NCBI RefSeq assembly: GCF_900016645.1
Contig: NZ_CDGJ01000027.1
Reading direction: 5' to 3' (one strand)
Source of the DNA: Acididesulfobacillus acetoxydans
Lineage (GTDB): Bacteria > Bacillota > Desulfitobacteriia > Desulfitobacteriales > Desulfitobacteriaceae
DNA: 64,000 nt
Below are positions 16,760 through 25,033 of this stretch, piece by piece (position 1 is the stretch's first letter; each line of letters starts with the position of its first letter). Below the pieces are notes generated by a model. That model made no database searches and was not told where the DNA came from. It saw only the letters and a list, made by a program, of their open reading frames with translations. The translations under genes and the position numbers were made by a program.

Positions 16760-17959
16760 ATGTACATTTTGGTCATTAACTGTGGCAGTTCTTCGCTAAA
16801 GTATCAACTGCTCGACACGGTGACCCGGAATCCTCTGGCCAAGGGTTTAGTGGAGCGGATTGGCATGTCCGGTTCGGGTTTGACCCACCGGCCGGCGGGA
16901 AAAGACGCGAAAGCCGCGGTGCTCGAAATTCCCGATCACACGGTGGCGATCCGGCTGGTCCTGGACACTCTGGTCGATCCCACATACGGCGTAATGCAAA
17001 ATCTGGGACAGATTGGGGCCGTGGGGCACCGGGTTGTCCACGGTGGGGAGGAATTTGCCCAGTCCGCGTTGGTAACCGCCGAGGTCATGAAGGGAATCGA
17101 AGACTGTGTGGAACTGGCACCCCTGCACAATCCCCCCAATATTGCCGGTATTAAAGCCTGCCAAAAACTGATGCCGGGTGTGCCGCAGGTGGCGGTCTTT
17201 GACACGGCCTTTCACCAGACCATGCCCAGAGAGGCCTACATTTACGGTTTGCCGTATGAGATGTACGAAAAATACAAGATTCGCCGCTATGGATTTCACG
17301 GTACTTCGCATAAATATGTCAGTCAACGGGCGGCGGTCCTCTTGCAAAAGCCCTTGGCAAGCCTGAAACTAATCAGCTGCCATTTGGGCAACGGTTCTTC
17401 GATCACGGCTGTCAGAGGGGGCAAGTCGGTGGAAACATCGATGGGATTCACCCCTTTGGAAGGGCTGATGATGGGCACCCGCTCGGGGAATCTCGATCCG
17501 GCCATTGTGTCCTATATCATGCGTAAGGAAAACATGGATTTTGAACAAATCAATGACTTCCTCAATAAACGCTCGGGGGTTCTGGGCGTCTCAGGCGTGA
17601 GCAGCGATTTCCGGGATATCGAAGCGGCGGCGCAGCAAGGCAATGGGAGGGCCCAACTCGCTCTCGATATTTTTGCTCACGATGTCAAAGAGTACATCGG
17701 CGCCTATGCGGCTATTCTGGACGGGGTGGACGCGATTATCTTTACGGCCGGTTTGGGGGAAAATTCCGCCGGCATGCGTGAGGCAGTCTGCGGCGGACTC
17801 AGCTATATGGGCGTCGCCGTTGACCCGGAAAAGAATAAAGTGCGCGGCGAAGAAGTGGATATTTCGGCCGAGGGAACGCGCTGCCCGATCCTGGTGATTC
17901 CGACCAACGAGGAACTCATGATTGCTCTGGAGACGGAGGAGGTTGTCAGAGGTCTGTGA
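16760..17959 (+). CDS. ackA: Acetate kinase
   Basis: Interconverts acetyl phosphate + ADP and acetate + ATP: the substrate-level phosphorylation step of acetogenic fermentation, or acetate activation. The 399-residue protein has NCGSSSLKYQLLD at the N terminus, GHRVVHGG near 92, the FDTAFH segment, FHGTSHKYVS near 178 and the conserved CHLGNGSS and GTRSGNLDP. No pta is next to it. It takes the place between ylbK and yceD where other Firmicutes have ylbL/ylbM, with its own promoter. Confidence 0.97.
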   Translation: MYILVINCGSSSLKYQLLDTVTRNPLAKGLVERIGMSGSGLTHRPAGKDAKAAVLEIPDHTVAIRLVLDTLVDPTYGVMQNLGQIGAVGHRVVHGGEEFAQSALVTAEVMKGIEDCVELAPLHNPPNIAGIKACQKLMPGVPQVAVFDTAFHQTMPREAYIYGLPYEMYEKYKIRRYGFHGTSHKYVSQRAAVLLQKPLASLKLISCHLGNGSSITAVRGGKSVETSMGFTPLEGLMMGTRSGNLDPAIVSYIMRKENMDFEQINDFLNKRSGVLGVSGVSSDFRDIEAAAQQGNGRAQLALDIFAHDVKEYIGAYAAILDGVDAIIFTAGLGENSAGMREAVCGGLSYMGVAVDPEKNKVRGEEVDISAEGTRCPILVIPTNEELMIALETEEVVRGL

Positions 17960-17960
17960 G

Positions 17961-17985
17961 ACCGGTTTCCCGACCGGTTTTCCGT
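17961..17985 (+). terminator. Probable ackA terminator
   Basis: The palindrome ACCGGT occurs twice with a six-base loop (17961-17966, 17973-17978), followed by TTTCCGTTT. A short stem, so only moderately convincing. Confidence 0.45.
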
Positions 17986-17989
17986 TTCC

Positions 17990-18018
17990 TTGACAACATA
18001 TTTGCGGGCCCATATAAT
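17990..18018 (+). promoter_or_regulatory. Consensus sigma-A promoter of yceD-rpmF
   Basis: Perfect TTGACA (17990-17995) and TATAAT (18013-18018) separated by 17 bases, 28 bp before the yceD ATG. The strongest promoter seen in the window. Confidence 0.9.
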
Positions 18019-18045
18019 ATAGACTGTGTATCGGGGTGATGAGAT

Positions 18046-18555
18046 ATGAAAGTGAATATCACCAGGGTTCGCCGTGCTGCCGGTGAGACGGCTCAGTTTG
18101 ACTTGGAGGAAGATTTTCCGCCTTTTGAGTTCGCAAGTGAGACGATTTCTTTCCTATCTCCGGTACACGTTCAGCTTCGGGTGCATAACACAGGAAAGTT
18201 ACTGCTGGCGCAGGGGATTGTTGTCACAGAGCTGAAGGCGGTCTGCGGCCGTTGTCTGGAGGATTTCCGCTATCCTATGAATCTGAGCTTTGAAGATGAA
18301 TGGGTTTATGCTCCTTCAGCCACAGAAGAACAGCAAGAATCCGCTTTTTTGTTTGAGAAAGATGAATTCATGATCAATGAGCGCATTCTGGAACAGATAG
18401 TTCTGGCCTTGCCCATGAAGTTTGTCTGTACACCCAATTGCCAGGGCTTATGCCAGCTGTGCGGCGCCAATTTGAACCGGGAAAAGTGCCGGTGTGTGAC
18501 AAGCGAGGCCGACCCGAGGCTGGCCGGCTTAGCGAAATTAACATTGGACGATTGA
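18046..18555 (+). CDS. yceD: YceD family protein (DUF177)
   Basis: Protein of 169 residues of the family always found before rpmF. It has been linked to 23S rRNA/large-subunit maturation, though the mechanism is unclear. Cysteine motifs CGRC near residue 67 and the C-terminal CTPNCQGLCQLCG...CRC could bind zinc. The start is ATG in GAGATATGAAAG with GGGGTGATGAG before it. rpmF follows after 22 bp. Confidence 0.9.
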   Translation: MKVNITRVRRAAGETAQFDLEEDFPPFEFASETISFLSPVHVQLRVHNTGKLLLAQGIVVTELKAVCGRCLEDFRYPMNLSFEDEWVYAPSATEEQQESAFLFEKDEFMINERILEQIVLALPMKFVCTPNCQGLCQLCGANLNREKCRCVTSEADPRLAGLAKLTLDD

Positions 18556-18577
18556 CTTTTATGAAGGGGGTGTAACC

Positions 18578-18757
18578 ATGGGTGTTGCTCAACATCGCCA
18601 ATCCAAAGCTCGGGTGCGCAAACGCCGGGCTATGTGGAAATTATCCGCGCCGAATATCACCGAATGTCCCCAATGCCATAAGTTAAAACTGGCGCATCAT
18701 GTCTGCCCCGCCTGCGGGTATTACAAGTCCAAAAAAGTTCTTACCGTCAGCGAGTAA
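18578..18757 (+). CDS. rpmF: 50S ribosomal protein L32 (zinc-binding form)
   Basis: A 59-residue ribosomal protein starting MGVAQHRQSKARVRKRRAM. It has CPQC and CPAC pairs in the C-terminal half for zinc. GAAGGGGG precedes the ATG. It is directly behind yceD and ahead of fapR-plsX, the usual order. Confidence 0.95.
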   Translation: MGVAQHRQSKARVRKRRAMWKLSAPNITECPQCHKLKLAHHVCPACGYYKSKKVLTVSE

Positions 18758-18789
18758 GCCTTTGCCCGCGGAAGCGGGAGTCTTACAAT

Positions 18790-18827
18790 TGGTTCAGTAA
18801 AGCTGATCTGGTTCAGTCAAGCTGATC
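18790..18827 (+). repeat. 19-bp tandem duplication
   Basis: Two adjacent 19-bp copies (TGGTTCAGTAAAGCTGATC and one with a single change). Confidence 0.9.
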
Positions 18828-18934
18828 GGCACATGAGAATAGCGGCCGCTCGGGCAATCCCCGGGCGGTTTTCGCTTTCCGGCCGCAAAGCAGCCTGGCG
18901 CGGCTGGGCAAAGCGAACGACTCATGCCAATGAC

Positions 18935-18974
18935 TGCCGAAACTTGGCTTATGTTGCCGAAACTTGGCTTAGAT
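18935..18974 (+). repeat. 20-bp tandem duplication
   Basis: TGCCGAAACTTGGCTTA occurs twice with a period of 20 bp. The second copy runs into GATCAGGAAAAACTGC, which resembles the end of the 71-bp dispersed repeat at 24860 and 55328. Confidence 0.85.
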
Positions 18975-19006
18975 CAGGAAAAACTGCGAAGGATTGTTGC
19001 CTTCGC

Positions 19007-19051
19007 TTGCACAGGGGAGGTGCTTCGGTTATAATTATGACCAGGTAATAA
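19007..19051 (+). promoter_or_regulatory. fapR promoter with overlapping FapR-type operator
   Basis: TTGCAC and a perfect TATAAT (19030-19035) with a 17-base spacer. The -10 end runs into TTATGACC-A-GGTAATAA (19035-19051), a 17-bp inverted repeat with one mismatched pair. FapR boxes in Bacillus are 17-bp palindromes with TTA and TAA ends, so this is the likely autoregulatory site, relieved by malonyl-CoA. Confidence 0.65.
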
Positions 19052-19063
19052 AAATCGAACCAG

Positions 19064-19079
19064 GGTCATGATAATGACC
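19064..19079 (+). promoter_or_regulatory. Second palindrome in fapR leader
   Basis: GGTCATGATAATGACC, perfect six-base arms, 12 bp after the first box. It shares the ATGACC half-site, so it may be an accessory FapR site. Confidence 0.4.
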
Positions 19080-19096
19080 GAGACGGGTGATGGGGC

Positions 19097-19678
19097 ATGC
19101 GCTATCAGCAAAAAGAACGGCGGCAGGAAAACCTGCGGGACATTATTGCCCGCAATCCGCTCCTGACCGACCGCGAATTGGCAGTGTATTTCGGAGTGAG
19201 TGTACCGACGATCCGCTTGGACCGGGCGGAGTTGGGCATAGCGGAACTCAGACAGCGCACCCGGCTGGTGGCGAACGAGGCTATCGAGTTAAGGGCACTG
19301 GGTCAACAGGAGATTGTGGGGAAGCTTTTGGAGCTGAAGATCGGACGCTGTGGGCGCTCGGAACTGATGATTGATAAGACGATGATCCTGACCAAAGCCC
19401 AGGCAGCCCGCGGACACCATTTGTTCGGACAAGCCAATTCCCTGGCGGTGGCTCTGATCGATGCCGAGGTCGCCCTGACCGGGAGTGCGGAAGTCAAATT
19501 TCTCAGACCGGTCCGGCTGAAGGAGCGAGTGGTGGCCGAAGGAAGGGTCATCAAACGCAAAAAGGATAAGTATTGGATTGAGGTGGTCTCCCGGGTTAAC
19601 GGGGAGGATGTTCTGAGCGGCAAATGGATTATGTTCGGTTTTGCGGCCGCCGCCTTTGCCGCGGGAGAGGGGGAATGA
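19097..19678 (+). CDS. fapR: Fatty acid and phospholipid synthesis repressor FapR
   Basis: Global repressor of lipid synthesis genes whose ligand is malonyl-CoA. The 193-residue protein has a DeoR-like helix-turn-helix (about 20-50, TDRELAVYFGVSVPTIRLDR) and a hot-dog ligand domain (about 70-190) with GHHLFGQANSLAVALIDAE and KFLRPV. It heads the plsX-fab operon, with three bases to plsX, and a palindrome of FapR type overlaps its promoter, so it probably represses itself and the operon. Confidence 0.95.
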   Translation: MRYQQKERRQENLRDIIARNPLLTDRELAVYFGVSVPTIRLDRAELGIAELRQRTRLVANEAIELRALGQQEIVGKLLELKIGRCGRSELMIDKTMILTKAQAARGHHLFGQANSLAVALIDAEVALTGSAEVKFLRPVRLKERVVAEGRVIKRKKDKYWIEVVSRVNGEDVLSGKWIMFGFAAAAFAAGEGE

Positions 19679-19681
19679 AAG

Positions 19682-20677
19682 ATGAAGATTGCGGTGGACG
19701 CCATGGGGGGAGACCATGCCCCCGGGGAAATCGTCAAAGGGGCCTGCCAGGCGGCGGAGGCTTTTCCTCAGCTGGAACTGATCCTGGTGGGAAGAGAAAG
19801 GGAGATCAAACCCTTCTTGCCGAACGGTTCCCAGCCTGGGAATGTGGTTATCCGCCAGGCCGAGGAAACCGTGGCTATGGGTGAACATCCCGCTCAAGCC
19901 GTGCGCAGCAAAAAAGATTCTTCGATCGTCGTGGCAACCCGGATGGTCAGGGAGAAGGAGGCGGACGCTCTCGTCAGCGCGGGGAGCACAGGAGCGCAAA
20001 TGGCGGCTTCGCTCCTGGGCTTGGGCCGGATCAAGGGGGTGGAGCGTCCGGCCATTGCCACAGTCATGCCCACCTTGGAAGGCGGGAAGCTGGTCTTGGA
20101 TGTGGGTGCCAATCCCGACGCGAAAGCGGAACACCTTCTGCAATACGCCCGGATGGGCAGCATCTACGCGGAGAGGATTCTCGGCCTCAGGGAGCCCCGG
20201 GTTGGGCTTTTGAACATCGGGGGTGAAGAAGGAAAAGGAAACGACCTGACCCAACACGCCTATCCGCTGCTCAAGGCCAGCGGGTTGAACTTTATCGGAA
20301 ATATCGAGGGCCGGGATGTACCGTATGGCCGGGCGGACGTCGTCGTCTGCGACGGCTTCGTAGGGAACGTCCTGCTGAAAACGGCCGAAGGATTGGCCGG
20401 TGCGTTCTTTGAGCAGATCAAAGAGAAAATCACTTCTTCGCCGGTGCGCAAATTGGGAGCTCTTATGGTCAAACCCGGCCTCAAAGAGATCGCCCGGAGT
20501 CTGGATTACGCCGAATACGGCGGGGCGCCCCTCTTAGGGGTGAACGGGATCAGCATCATTTGTCACGGCAGTTCCAAAGCCAAAGCGATTCGCAATGCGG
20601 TCCGGGTCGCCAAAGAATGCGTGCAGTCCCGTTTTGTGGAAGAAATCAGCCGGGCTCTGCGGCCGGCGGACCGATAG
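19682..20677 (+). CDS. plsX: Phosphate acyltransferase PlsX
   Basis: Converts acyl-ACP to acyl-phosphate for PlsY, the first step of membrane phospholipid synthesis. The 331-residue protein begins MKIAVDAMGGDHAPGEIVKG and has SAGSTGAQMAA and GNIEGRD with the later CDGFVGNVLLKT, all family signatures. It follows fapR by three bases with GAGAGGGGG before it. Confidence 0.97.
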   Translation: MKIAVDAMGGDHAPGEIVKGACQAAEAFPQLELILVGREREIKPFLPNGSQPGNVVIRQAEETVAMGEHPAQAVRSKKDSSIVVATRMVREKEADALVSAGSTGAQMAASLLGLGRIKGVERPAIATVMPTLEGGKLVLDVGANPDAKAEHLLQYARMGSIYAERILGLREPRVGLLNIGGEEGKGNDLTQHAYPLLKASGLNFIGNIEGRDVPYGRADVVVCDGFVGNVLLKTAEGLAGAFFEQIKEKITSSPVRKLGALMVKPGLKEIARSLDYAEYGGAPLLGVNGISIICHGSSKAKAIRNAVRVAKECVQSRFVEEISRALRPADR

Positions 20678-20764
20678 TGCCGGAGGGTGTTGGGACGGGG
20701 GTCCTGTCCCGGCGGAGTGGACTGAGCCGGTGGAGTAGACTAAGAAGTTATGGGGGGTTAAGTA

Positions 20765-21766
20765 ATGTACAGCGTGGGAATCGTGGGCACAGGCTCCTAT
20801 GCCCCGGAGAAGGTCTTGACCAATGCCGATTTGGAGAAAATGGTGGACACGAATGACGAGTGGATCACGACGCGCACCGGGATCAAAGAACGGCACATTG
20901 TGCCGGACGGGATGCCGGTGTCCGAATTGTGCTACCAGGCAGCCCTGCGGGCCTTGGCGGCCGCGAGGGTGGGCGCGGAGGAACTCGACCTCGTGATCGT
21001 CATGACGGTGACGGGTGACTATCCGTTTCCGGCTACGGCTTGTCTGGTCGCCGAGCGCCTGGGGGCCAAGAACTGTGCGGCTTTCGATTTGGAAGCGGGC
21101 TGCAGTGGTTTTATCTACGGCGCGGCCACGGCCAGTCAGTTTATTGCCACCGGCATGTACCGCAGTGCTCTCGTGATCGGGGCGGAAACTTTGAGCAAGC
21201 TGGTGAATTGGGAGGATCGATCCACCTGTGTCTTGTTCGGAGACGGCGCCGGGGCGGCCGTTTTGCAACGAGTGGAGGAGGGCGCCGGTTTCCTGAGTTT
21301 CGAATTGGGAGCGGACGGCGGCGGCGGGGATCTGCTGATGCTGCCCGCGGGGGGTTCGGCCCACCCGCCGAGCGTTGAGACCCTGGCAGAGAAGATGCAT
21401 ACGATTCACATGGCGGGTAACGAGGTGTTTAAGTTTGCCGTCCGGATCATGGGAGAGGCAGCTGTCAAAGCTTTGGAGAAGGCCGGTTTGAGAAAAGAAG
21501 AGGTAGACCTCTTAGTGCCGCATCAGGCCAATATGCGGATTGTGGAGTCCGCCGTCAAGAGATTAGGCATTTCCCCCGAAAAAGTCGTGATCAATTTGGA
21601 CCGCTATGGCAACATGTCGGCGGCTTCCATTCCGGTCGCTTTAGATGAGGCAGTGAGGGGAGGCCGGGTAGCCCAAGGAGATATTTTGCTCATGGTCGCT
21701 TTCGGAGCGGGCTTGACTTGGGGAGCGGCGGTGCTCAAATGGGCAGGGAAGGAGTGGAACGGTTGA
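20765..21766 (+). CDS. fabH: 3-oxoacyl-ACP synthase III (FabH)
   Basis: Starts fatty acid synthesis by condensing an acyl-CoA primer with malonyl-ACP. The 333-residue protein has the catalytic Cys in EAGCSGFIYG (about 113), His in PHQANMRI (about 253) and Asn in DRYGNMSAAS (about 283). ATGGGGGG precedes the ATG. Its stop overlaps the start of fabK. Confidence 0.97.
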   Translation: MYSVGIVGTGSYAPEKVLTNADLEKMVDTNDEWITTRTGIKERHIVPDGMPVSELCYQAALRALAAARVGAEELDLVIVMTVTGDYPFPATACLVAERLGAKNCAAFDLEAGCSGFIYGAATASQFIATGMYRSALVIGAETLSKLVNWEDRSTCVLFGDGAGAAVLQRVEEGAGFLSFELGADGGGGDLLMLPAGGSAHPPSVETLAEKMHTIHMAGNEVFKFAVRIMGEAAVKALEKAGLRKEEVDLLVPHQANMRIVESAVKRLGISPEKVVINLDRYGNMSAASIPVALDEAVRGGRVAQGDILLMVAFGAGLTWGAAVLKWAGKEWNG

Positions 21767-22710
21767 TACGGACGAGAATCTGTGACCTGTTAAATATCGA
21801 GTACCCTGTCTTTCAGGGAGGGATGGCCTGGGTCGCCACGGGGGAGTTGGCGGCCGCGGTCTCCGAAGCCGGGGGTCTGGGTATTATCGGGGCCGGCCAA
21901 GCCCCGGCGTCCTGGGTGGAGGCGGAGATTGCCAAAGTCAAAAAACTTACGTCTAAGCCCTTTGGGGTCAACGTGATGCTTATGTCCCCCTTCGTCGAGG
22001 AAATCATCCGGGTCATTGTCAGGGAGCGGGTACCGGTCATCACCACCGGGGCGGGAAATCCCGGGAAGTATGTACCGGTGCTGAAGGAAGTGGGAACAAA
22101 AGTTATACCGGTTGTTGCTTCCGTAGCCTTGGCCAAAAGATTGGAAAAGGCCGGTGCCGATGCCTTGGTCGCGGAGGGGATGGAGTCCGGCGGGCATGTC
22201 GGCGAGGTCTGCACCCTGCCGCTCGTGCCCCAGGTGGTGGATGCCGTACACATTCCGGTGATTGCCGCCGGGGGCATCGCGGATGGGCGCGGCTTGCTGG
22301 CGGCCTTGGCTCTGGGAGCCGAGGGAGTTCAGATGGGCACCCGTTTCATGTGTGCCGAGGAGTGCACGGTTTCCGGCCGCGTCAAAGAGAAAATTCTCAA
22401 AGCCCGGGACCGGGACACGGTGGTCACCGGGCAATCGCTCGGTCATCCGGTTCGTTGTCTCGACAATCGTTTTACCCGGGAATTTGCCCGGCTGGAAGCG
22501 GACGGACGGGCTAAAGAGGAACTGGAGAAGTTCGGTACGGGTAAACTGCGCTTGGCCATGGTGGAGGGAGATGTCGACAACGGCTCCGTCATGGCCGGCC
22601 AGGTGGCAGGCGCGGTGCGTAAGATTGAACCGGCGGCCGAGATCATCCGTTCTCTTCTGGCGGAAGCGGAAGAAGCGTATGCCAAGCTGACCGCGCACTT
22701 TCATAAATAA
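21763..22710 (+). CDS. fabK: Enoyl-ACP reductase II (FabK)
   Basis: FMN-dependent enoyl-ACP reductase for the last step of the elongation cycle; this class is insensitive to triclosan. The 315-residue TIM-barrel protein starts near ICDLLNIEYPVFQGGMAWV and has AEGMESGGHVG (the catalytic His region), IPVIAAGGIADGRG and GAEGVQMGTRF. The start is read as TTG at 21763, overlapping the fabH stop by TTGA, because AAGGAG lies nine bases upstream; in-frame ATG 21739 or GTG 21754 are alternatives. A second homologue lies at 25034. Confidence 0.93.
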   Translation: MIRTRICDLLNIEYPVFQGGMAWVATGELAAAVSEAGGLGIIGAGQAPASWVEAEIAKVKKLTSKPFGVNVMLMSPFVEEIIRVIVRERVPVITTGAGNPGKYVPVLKEVGTKVIPVVASVALAKRLEKAGADALVAEGMESGGHVGEVCTLPLVPQVVDAVHIPVIAAGGIADGRGLLAALALGAEGVQMGTRFMCAEECTVSGRVKEKILKARDRDTVVTGQSLGHPVRCLDNRFTREFARLEADGRAKEELEKFGTGKLRLAMVEGDVDNGSVMAGQVAGAVRKIEPAAEIIRSLLAEAEEAYAKLTAHFHK

Positions 22711-22801
22711 CATAAAGGGATGGGAAGTTGTGACGCCGGCAGCCCGGGTGTCCGGGAATTTTAGGCAGGGAAGCGGCGCTGCGGGCAGAGAAGTGGCTTT
22801 A

Positions 22802-22837
22802 GGGTAAGGAGGAGAAGTTGGGTAAGGAGGAGAAGTC
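22802..22837 (+). repeat. 18-bp tandem duplication carrying the fabD ribosome site
   Basis: GGGTAAGGAGGAGAAGTT is followed at once by the same 18 bases with one change. Each copy holds AGGAGG, so the fabD start has two ribosome-binding sequences, the closer one correctly spaced. Confidence 0.9.
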
Positions 22838-22839
22838 TG

Positions 22840-23778
22840 ATGGGTAAGTTGGCTTGTGTGTTTCCCGGGCAGGGTTCTCAGTACGTGGGCATGGGTCGGG
22901 AACTCTTTTCTACGCCCGCCGGGCAGGAGGTCCGGAAAACCGGGCGGGAGATTTTGGGCGAGCGGTTCGTGCGCTTGATTGAGGAGGGGCCGGAAGACGA
23001 GTTGCGCCGGACCGCCAACACTCAGCCCGCGCTTCTCCTGGTAAGCATCGCGGCTTGGCGGGCGTTGCGGGATGCAGGACTTAAGGCGGACTACCTGGCG
23101 GGGCACAGTCTGGGGGAGTACTCGGCCTATGTTGCCGCGGGCAGCATCGGGCTGGCCGAAGCCCTGCGCGTGGTGCGCAAGCGGGGGGAGCTGATGGAAA
23201 GGGCTGTCCCGGACGGGGCGGGCGGCATGGCGGCCGTGCTCGGGCTGTCCGCCGAGGGGGTCGAGGAAGCTTGCCGCCGAGCCGAGGAGTTCGGTGAGGT
23301 GGCCCCGGCCAATTATAACTGTCCCGGTCAAATTGTAATTTCGGGCAGGCTTGAGGCGGTGGCTCAGGCCCTGATCGAGGCCAAGCAGCTGGGCGCTAAA
23401 CGGGTGATCCCTCTGCCTGTCAGCGGGCCTTTCCACTCCGTCCTGATGCGGCCCGCGGCCGGGGATTTGAGCCGGGTTCTGGGCGAGGTTTCTTGGCAGA
23501 GGCCATCCTGTCCGGTCGTGGCCAATGTGGATGCCCGTGAAACCCTGGAGATTCCCCGTCTGAGGGAGACTTTGGTCCGACAATTGAGTTCGGCCGTGTT
23601 GTGGGAGCAGTCGGTGCGCCGGATGGTTGATTTGGGAGTCGACACTTTTGTGGAGTGCGGGCCCGGCAAGGTCTTGACCGGGCTGGCGAAAAAGATTGCC
23701 CCCGATCTCAATCTTCTCTGGGTCGAGGATGGGGTTTCGCTGGAAAAGTCACTTGCATATTTAAAGGAGAGTCGATAA
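22840..23778 (+). CDS. fabD: Malonyl-CoA:ACP transacylase (FabD)
   Basis: Loads malonyl groups onto acyl carrier protein. The 312-residue protein has CVFPGQGSQYVGMG at the start, the nucleophile in GHSLGEYSA (about 89), the Arg region after it, and the catalytic His in GPFHS (about 199). AGGAGG with a nine-base gap precedes the ATG. It lies in the operon between fabK and fabG. Confidence 0.97.
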   Translation: MGKLACVFPGQGSQYVGMGRELFSTPAGQEVRKTGREILGERFVRLIEEGPEDELRRTANTQPALLLVSIAAWRALRDAGLKADYLAGHSLGEYSAYVAAGSIGLAEALRVVRKRGELMERAVPDGAGGMAAVLGLSAEGVEEACRRAEEFGEVAPANYNCPGQIVISGRLEAVAQALIEAKQLGAKRVIPLPVSGPFHSVLMRPAAGDLSRVLGEVSWQRPSCPVVANVDARETLEIPRLRETLVRQLSSAVLWEQSVRRMVDLGVDTFVECGPGKVLTGLAKKIAPDLNLLWVEDGVSLEKSLAYLKESR

Positions 23779-23779
23779 A

Positions 23780-24523
23780 ATGTTGCTGAATGAAAGCGTG
23801 GCAATCGTCACCGGGGCGGCCAGGGGGTTGGGACGGGCTATCGCTTTGGAACTGGCTGCGGGCGGGGCCCAAGTCGTGGTCAATTATGCCGGCTCCGAGG
23901 CCAAGGCTTTGCAGGTTGTGCACGAGATCGAGGCCGCGGGGGGCAGGGGGATGGCCGTGCAGGCAGACGTGAGCCTGGCAGGGGATGTGGACCGCCTGGT
24001 GAAAACAGCCCAGGATGCCTGCGGGAAGGTGGACATTCTGGTCAACAATGCCGGGATTGCCCGCGATAACCTGATCCTGCGCATGAAGGAAGGGGACTGG
24101 GATGCCGTCCTGGCTACCAACCTTAAAGGTGTGTTCCTCTGCACTAAGGCCGTGGCCAAAGGGATGCTGAAACGGCGCGCCGGGGTGATTGTGAACATTG
24201 CCTCGGTGGTCGGTATCTCGGGCAATGCCGGACAAGCTAACTATGCGGCCGCCAAAGCCGGTGTCATCGGCTTGACCAAGTCGGTAGCGAAGGAACTGGC
24301 GCCCCGGGGAATTCGCGTGAACGCGGTTGCGCCGGGGTATATTCTGACCGACATGACGGATATATTACCAGATGAGGTAAAAAACGGGATTGCGCAGACC
24401 ATTCCCTTGGGCCGGGTGGGTGAACCCCGGGACGTGGCCAAAGCGGTCGCTTTTTTGGCCTCACCGGATGCGGCTTATATCACCGGGCAGACCTTGTGCG
24501 TGGACGGTGGCATGGAGATGTAG
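23780..24523 (+). CDS. fabG: 3-oxoacyl-ACP reductase (FabG)
   Basis: NADPH-dependent reductase of the elongation cycle, 247 residues, a classical short-chain dehydrogenase: cofactor motif TGAARGLGRA near 12, NNAG near 88, Ser in NIASVVGI near 140, and the YxxxK pair in NYAAAKAG near 154. AAAGGAGAG precedes the ATG, one base after the fabD stop. Confidence 0.97.
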   Translation: MLLNESVAIVTGAARGLGRAIALELAAGGAQVVVNYAGSEAKALQVVHEIEAAGGRGMAVQADVSLAGDVDRLVKTAQDACGKVDILVNNAGIARDNLILRMKEGDWDAVLATNLKGVFLCTKAVAKGMLKRRAGVIVNIASVVGISGNAGQANYAAAKAGVIGLTKSVAKELAPRGIRVNAVAPGYILTDMTDILPDEVKNGIAQTIPLGRVGEPRDVAKAVAFLASPDAAYITGQTLCVDGGMEM

Positions 24524-24562
24524 AGCCGCAGCAGAGACCGGGAGAGGAGGTGAATATGCATC

Positions 24563-24790
24563 ATGGGAGTATTTGAGAAGGTTAAGTCCATTGTGGTCGA
24601 CCAACTGGGAGTCGATGAAGACGATGTCACACTGGAAACCTCCTTTGAAGAGTTGAATGCCGATTCGTTGGATATTGTGGAATTGATAATGGCCTTGGAA
24701 GAGGAATTTGACCTTGATATTCCGGATGAAGAGGCGGAGAAAATCCGAACCGTGGGCGACGCGGTCAAGTACATTAAAGAAAACCAGTAG
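24563..24790 (+). CDS. acpP: Acyl carrier protein
   Basis: Small acidic carrier of 75 residues; the phosphopantetheine is attached to Ser35 in ADSLDIVEL. GAGGAGGTG lies 12 bases upstream of this ATG. A strong terminator follows, so acpP closes the fapR-plsX-fab operon. Confidence 0.97.
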   Translation: MGVFEKVKSIVVDQLGVDEDDVTLETSFEELNADSLDIVELIMALEEEFDLDIPDEEAEKIRTVGDAVKYIKENQ

Positions 24791-24799
24791 ACAGTGGGG

Positions 24800-24828
24800 G
24801 TCCCGTAGCAACTGCGGGACTTTCTTTT
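24800..24828 (+). terminator. Rho-independent terminator after acpP
   Basis: Nine-base-pair stem GTCCCGTAG/CTGCGGGAC with a CAA loop, followed by TTTCTTTT. Confidence 0.9.
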
Positions 24829-24859
24829 AGGAGATTCTCTTCCTTACTCTCACACAAAA

Positions 24860-24930
24860 ACCTGGCATTAACATTGGCGATGCGGACCCACGAGTTTCGG
24901 CAGTTCTCGGCTTAATGCACTAAAAACTGC
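24860..24930 (+). repeat. 71-bp dispersed repeat, copy 1
   Basis: 62 of 71 positions are identical to the copy at 55328-55398, and the last 32 bases are identical. Internal complementarity: GCATTAA pairs with TTAATGC, CGAG with CTCG, and GCAGTT with AACTGC, so it can fold. No ORF. See findings. Confidence 0.9.
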
Positions 24931-24934
24931 TTAT

Positions 24935-24951
24935 GTTCAACTTAGTTGAAC
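24935..24951 (+). promoter_or_regulatory. Perfect 17-bp palindrome upstream of the fabK-like/fabF genes
   Basis: GTTCAACTTAGTTGAAC: eight-base arms around one central base, 82 bp before the start at 25034. It looks like a dimeric regulator's site (MarR-type sites often carry TTGA/TCAA), unlike the FapR-type box at 19035. No clear promoter was recognised beside it. Confidence 0.5.
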
Positions 24952-25033
24952 GAGTTTACTCCAACCGGAATGGAGAACGGGGCTGAAAAGGACTGGGTGT
25001 ATCGGAGCGAAAATTTTTTAGGGAGGATATATT

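Larger units (their letters stand above)
18758..19096 (+). other. Spacer between rpmF and fapR
   Basis: 339 bp without a gene. It holds a CCCGC-GGAA-GCGGG hairpin after rpmF (18765-18778), two tandem duplications (18790-18827 and 18935-18974), a segment resembling the 3' half of the 71-bp dispersed repeat (about 18945-18987), and the fapR promoter and operator. Confidence 0.7.
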
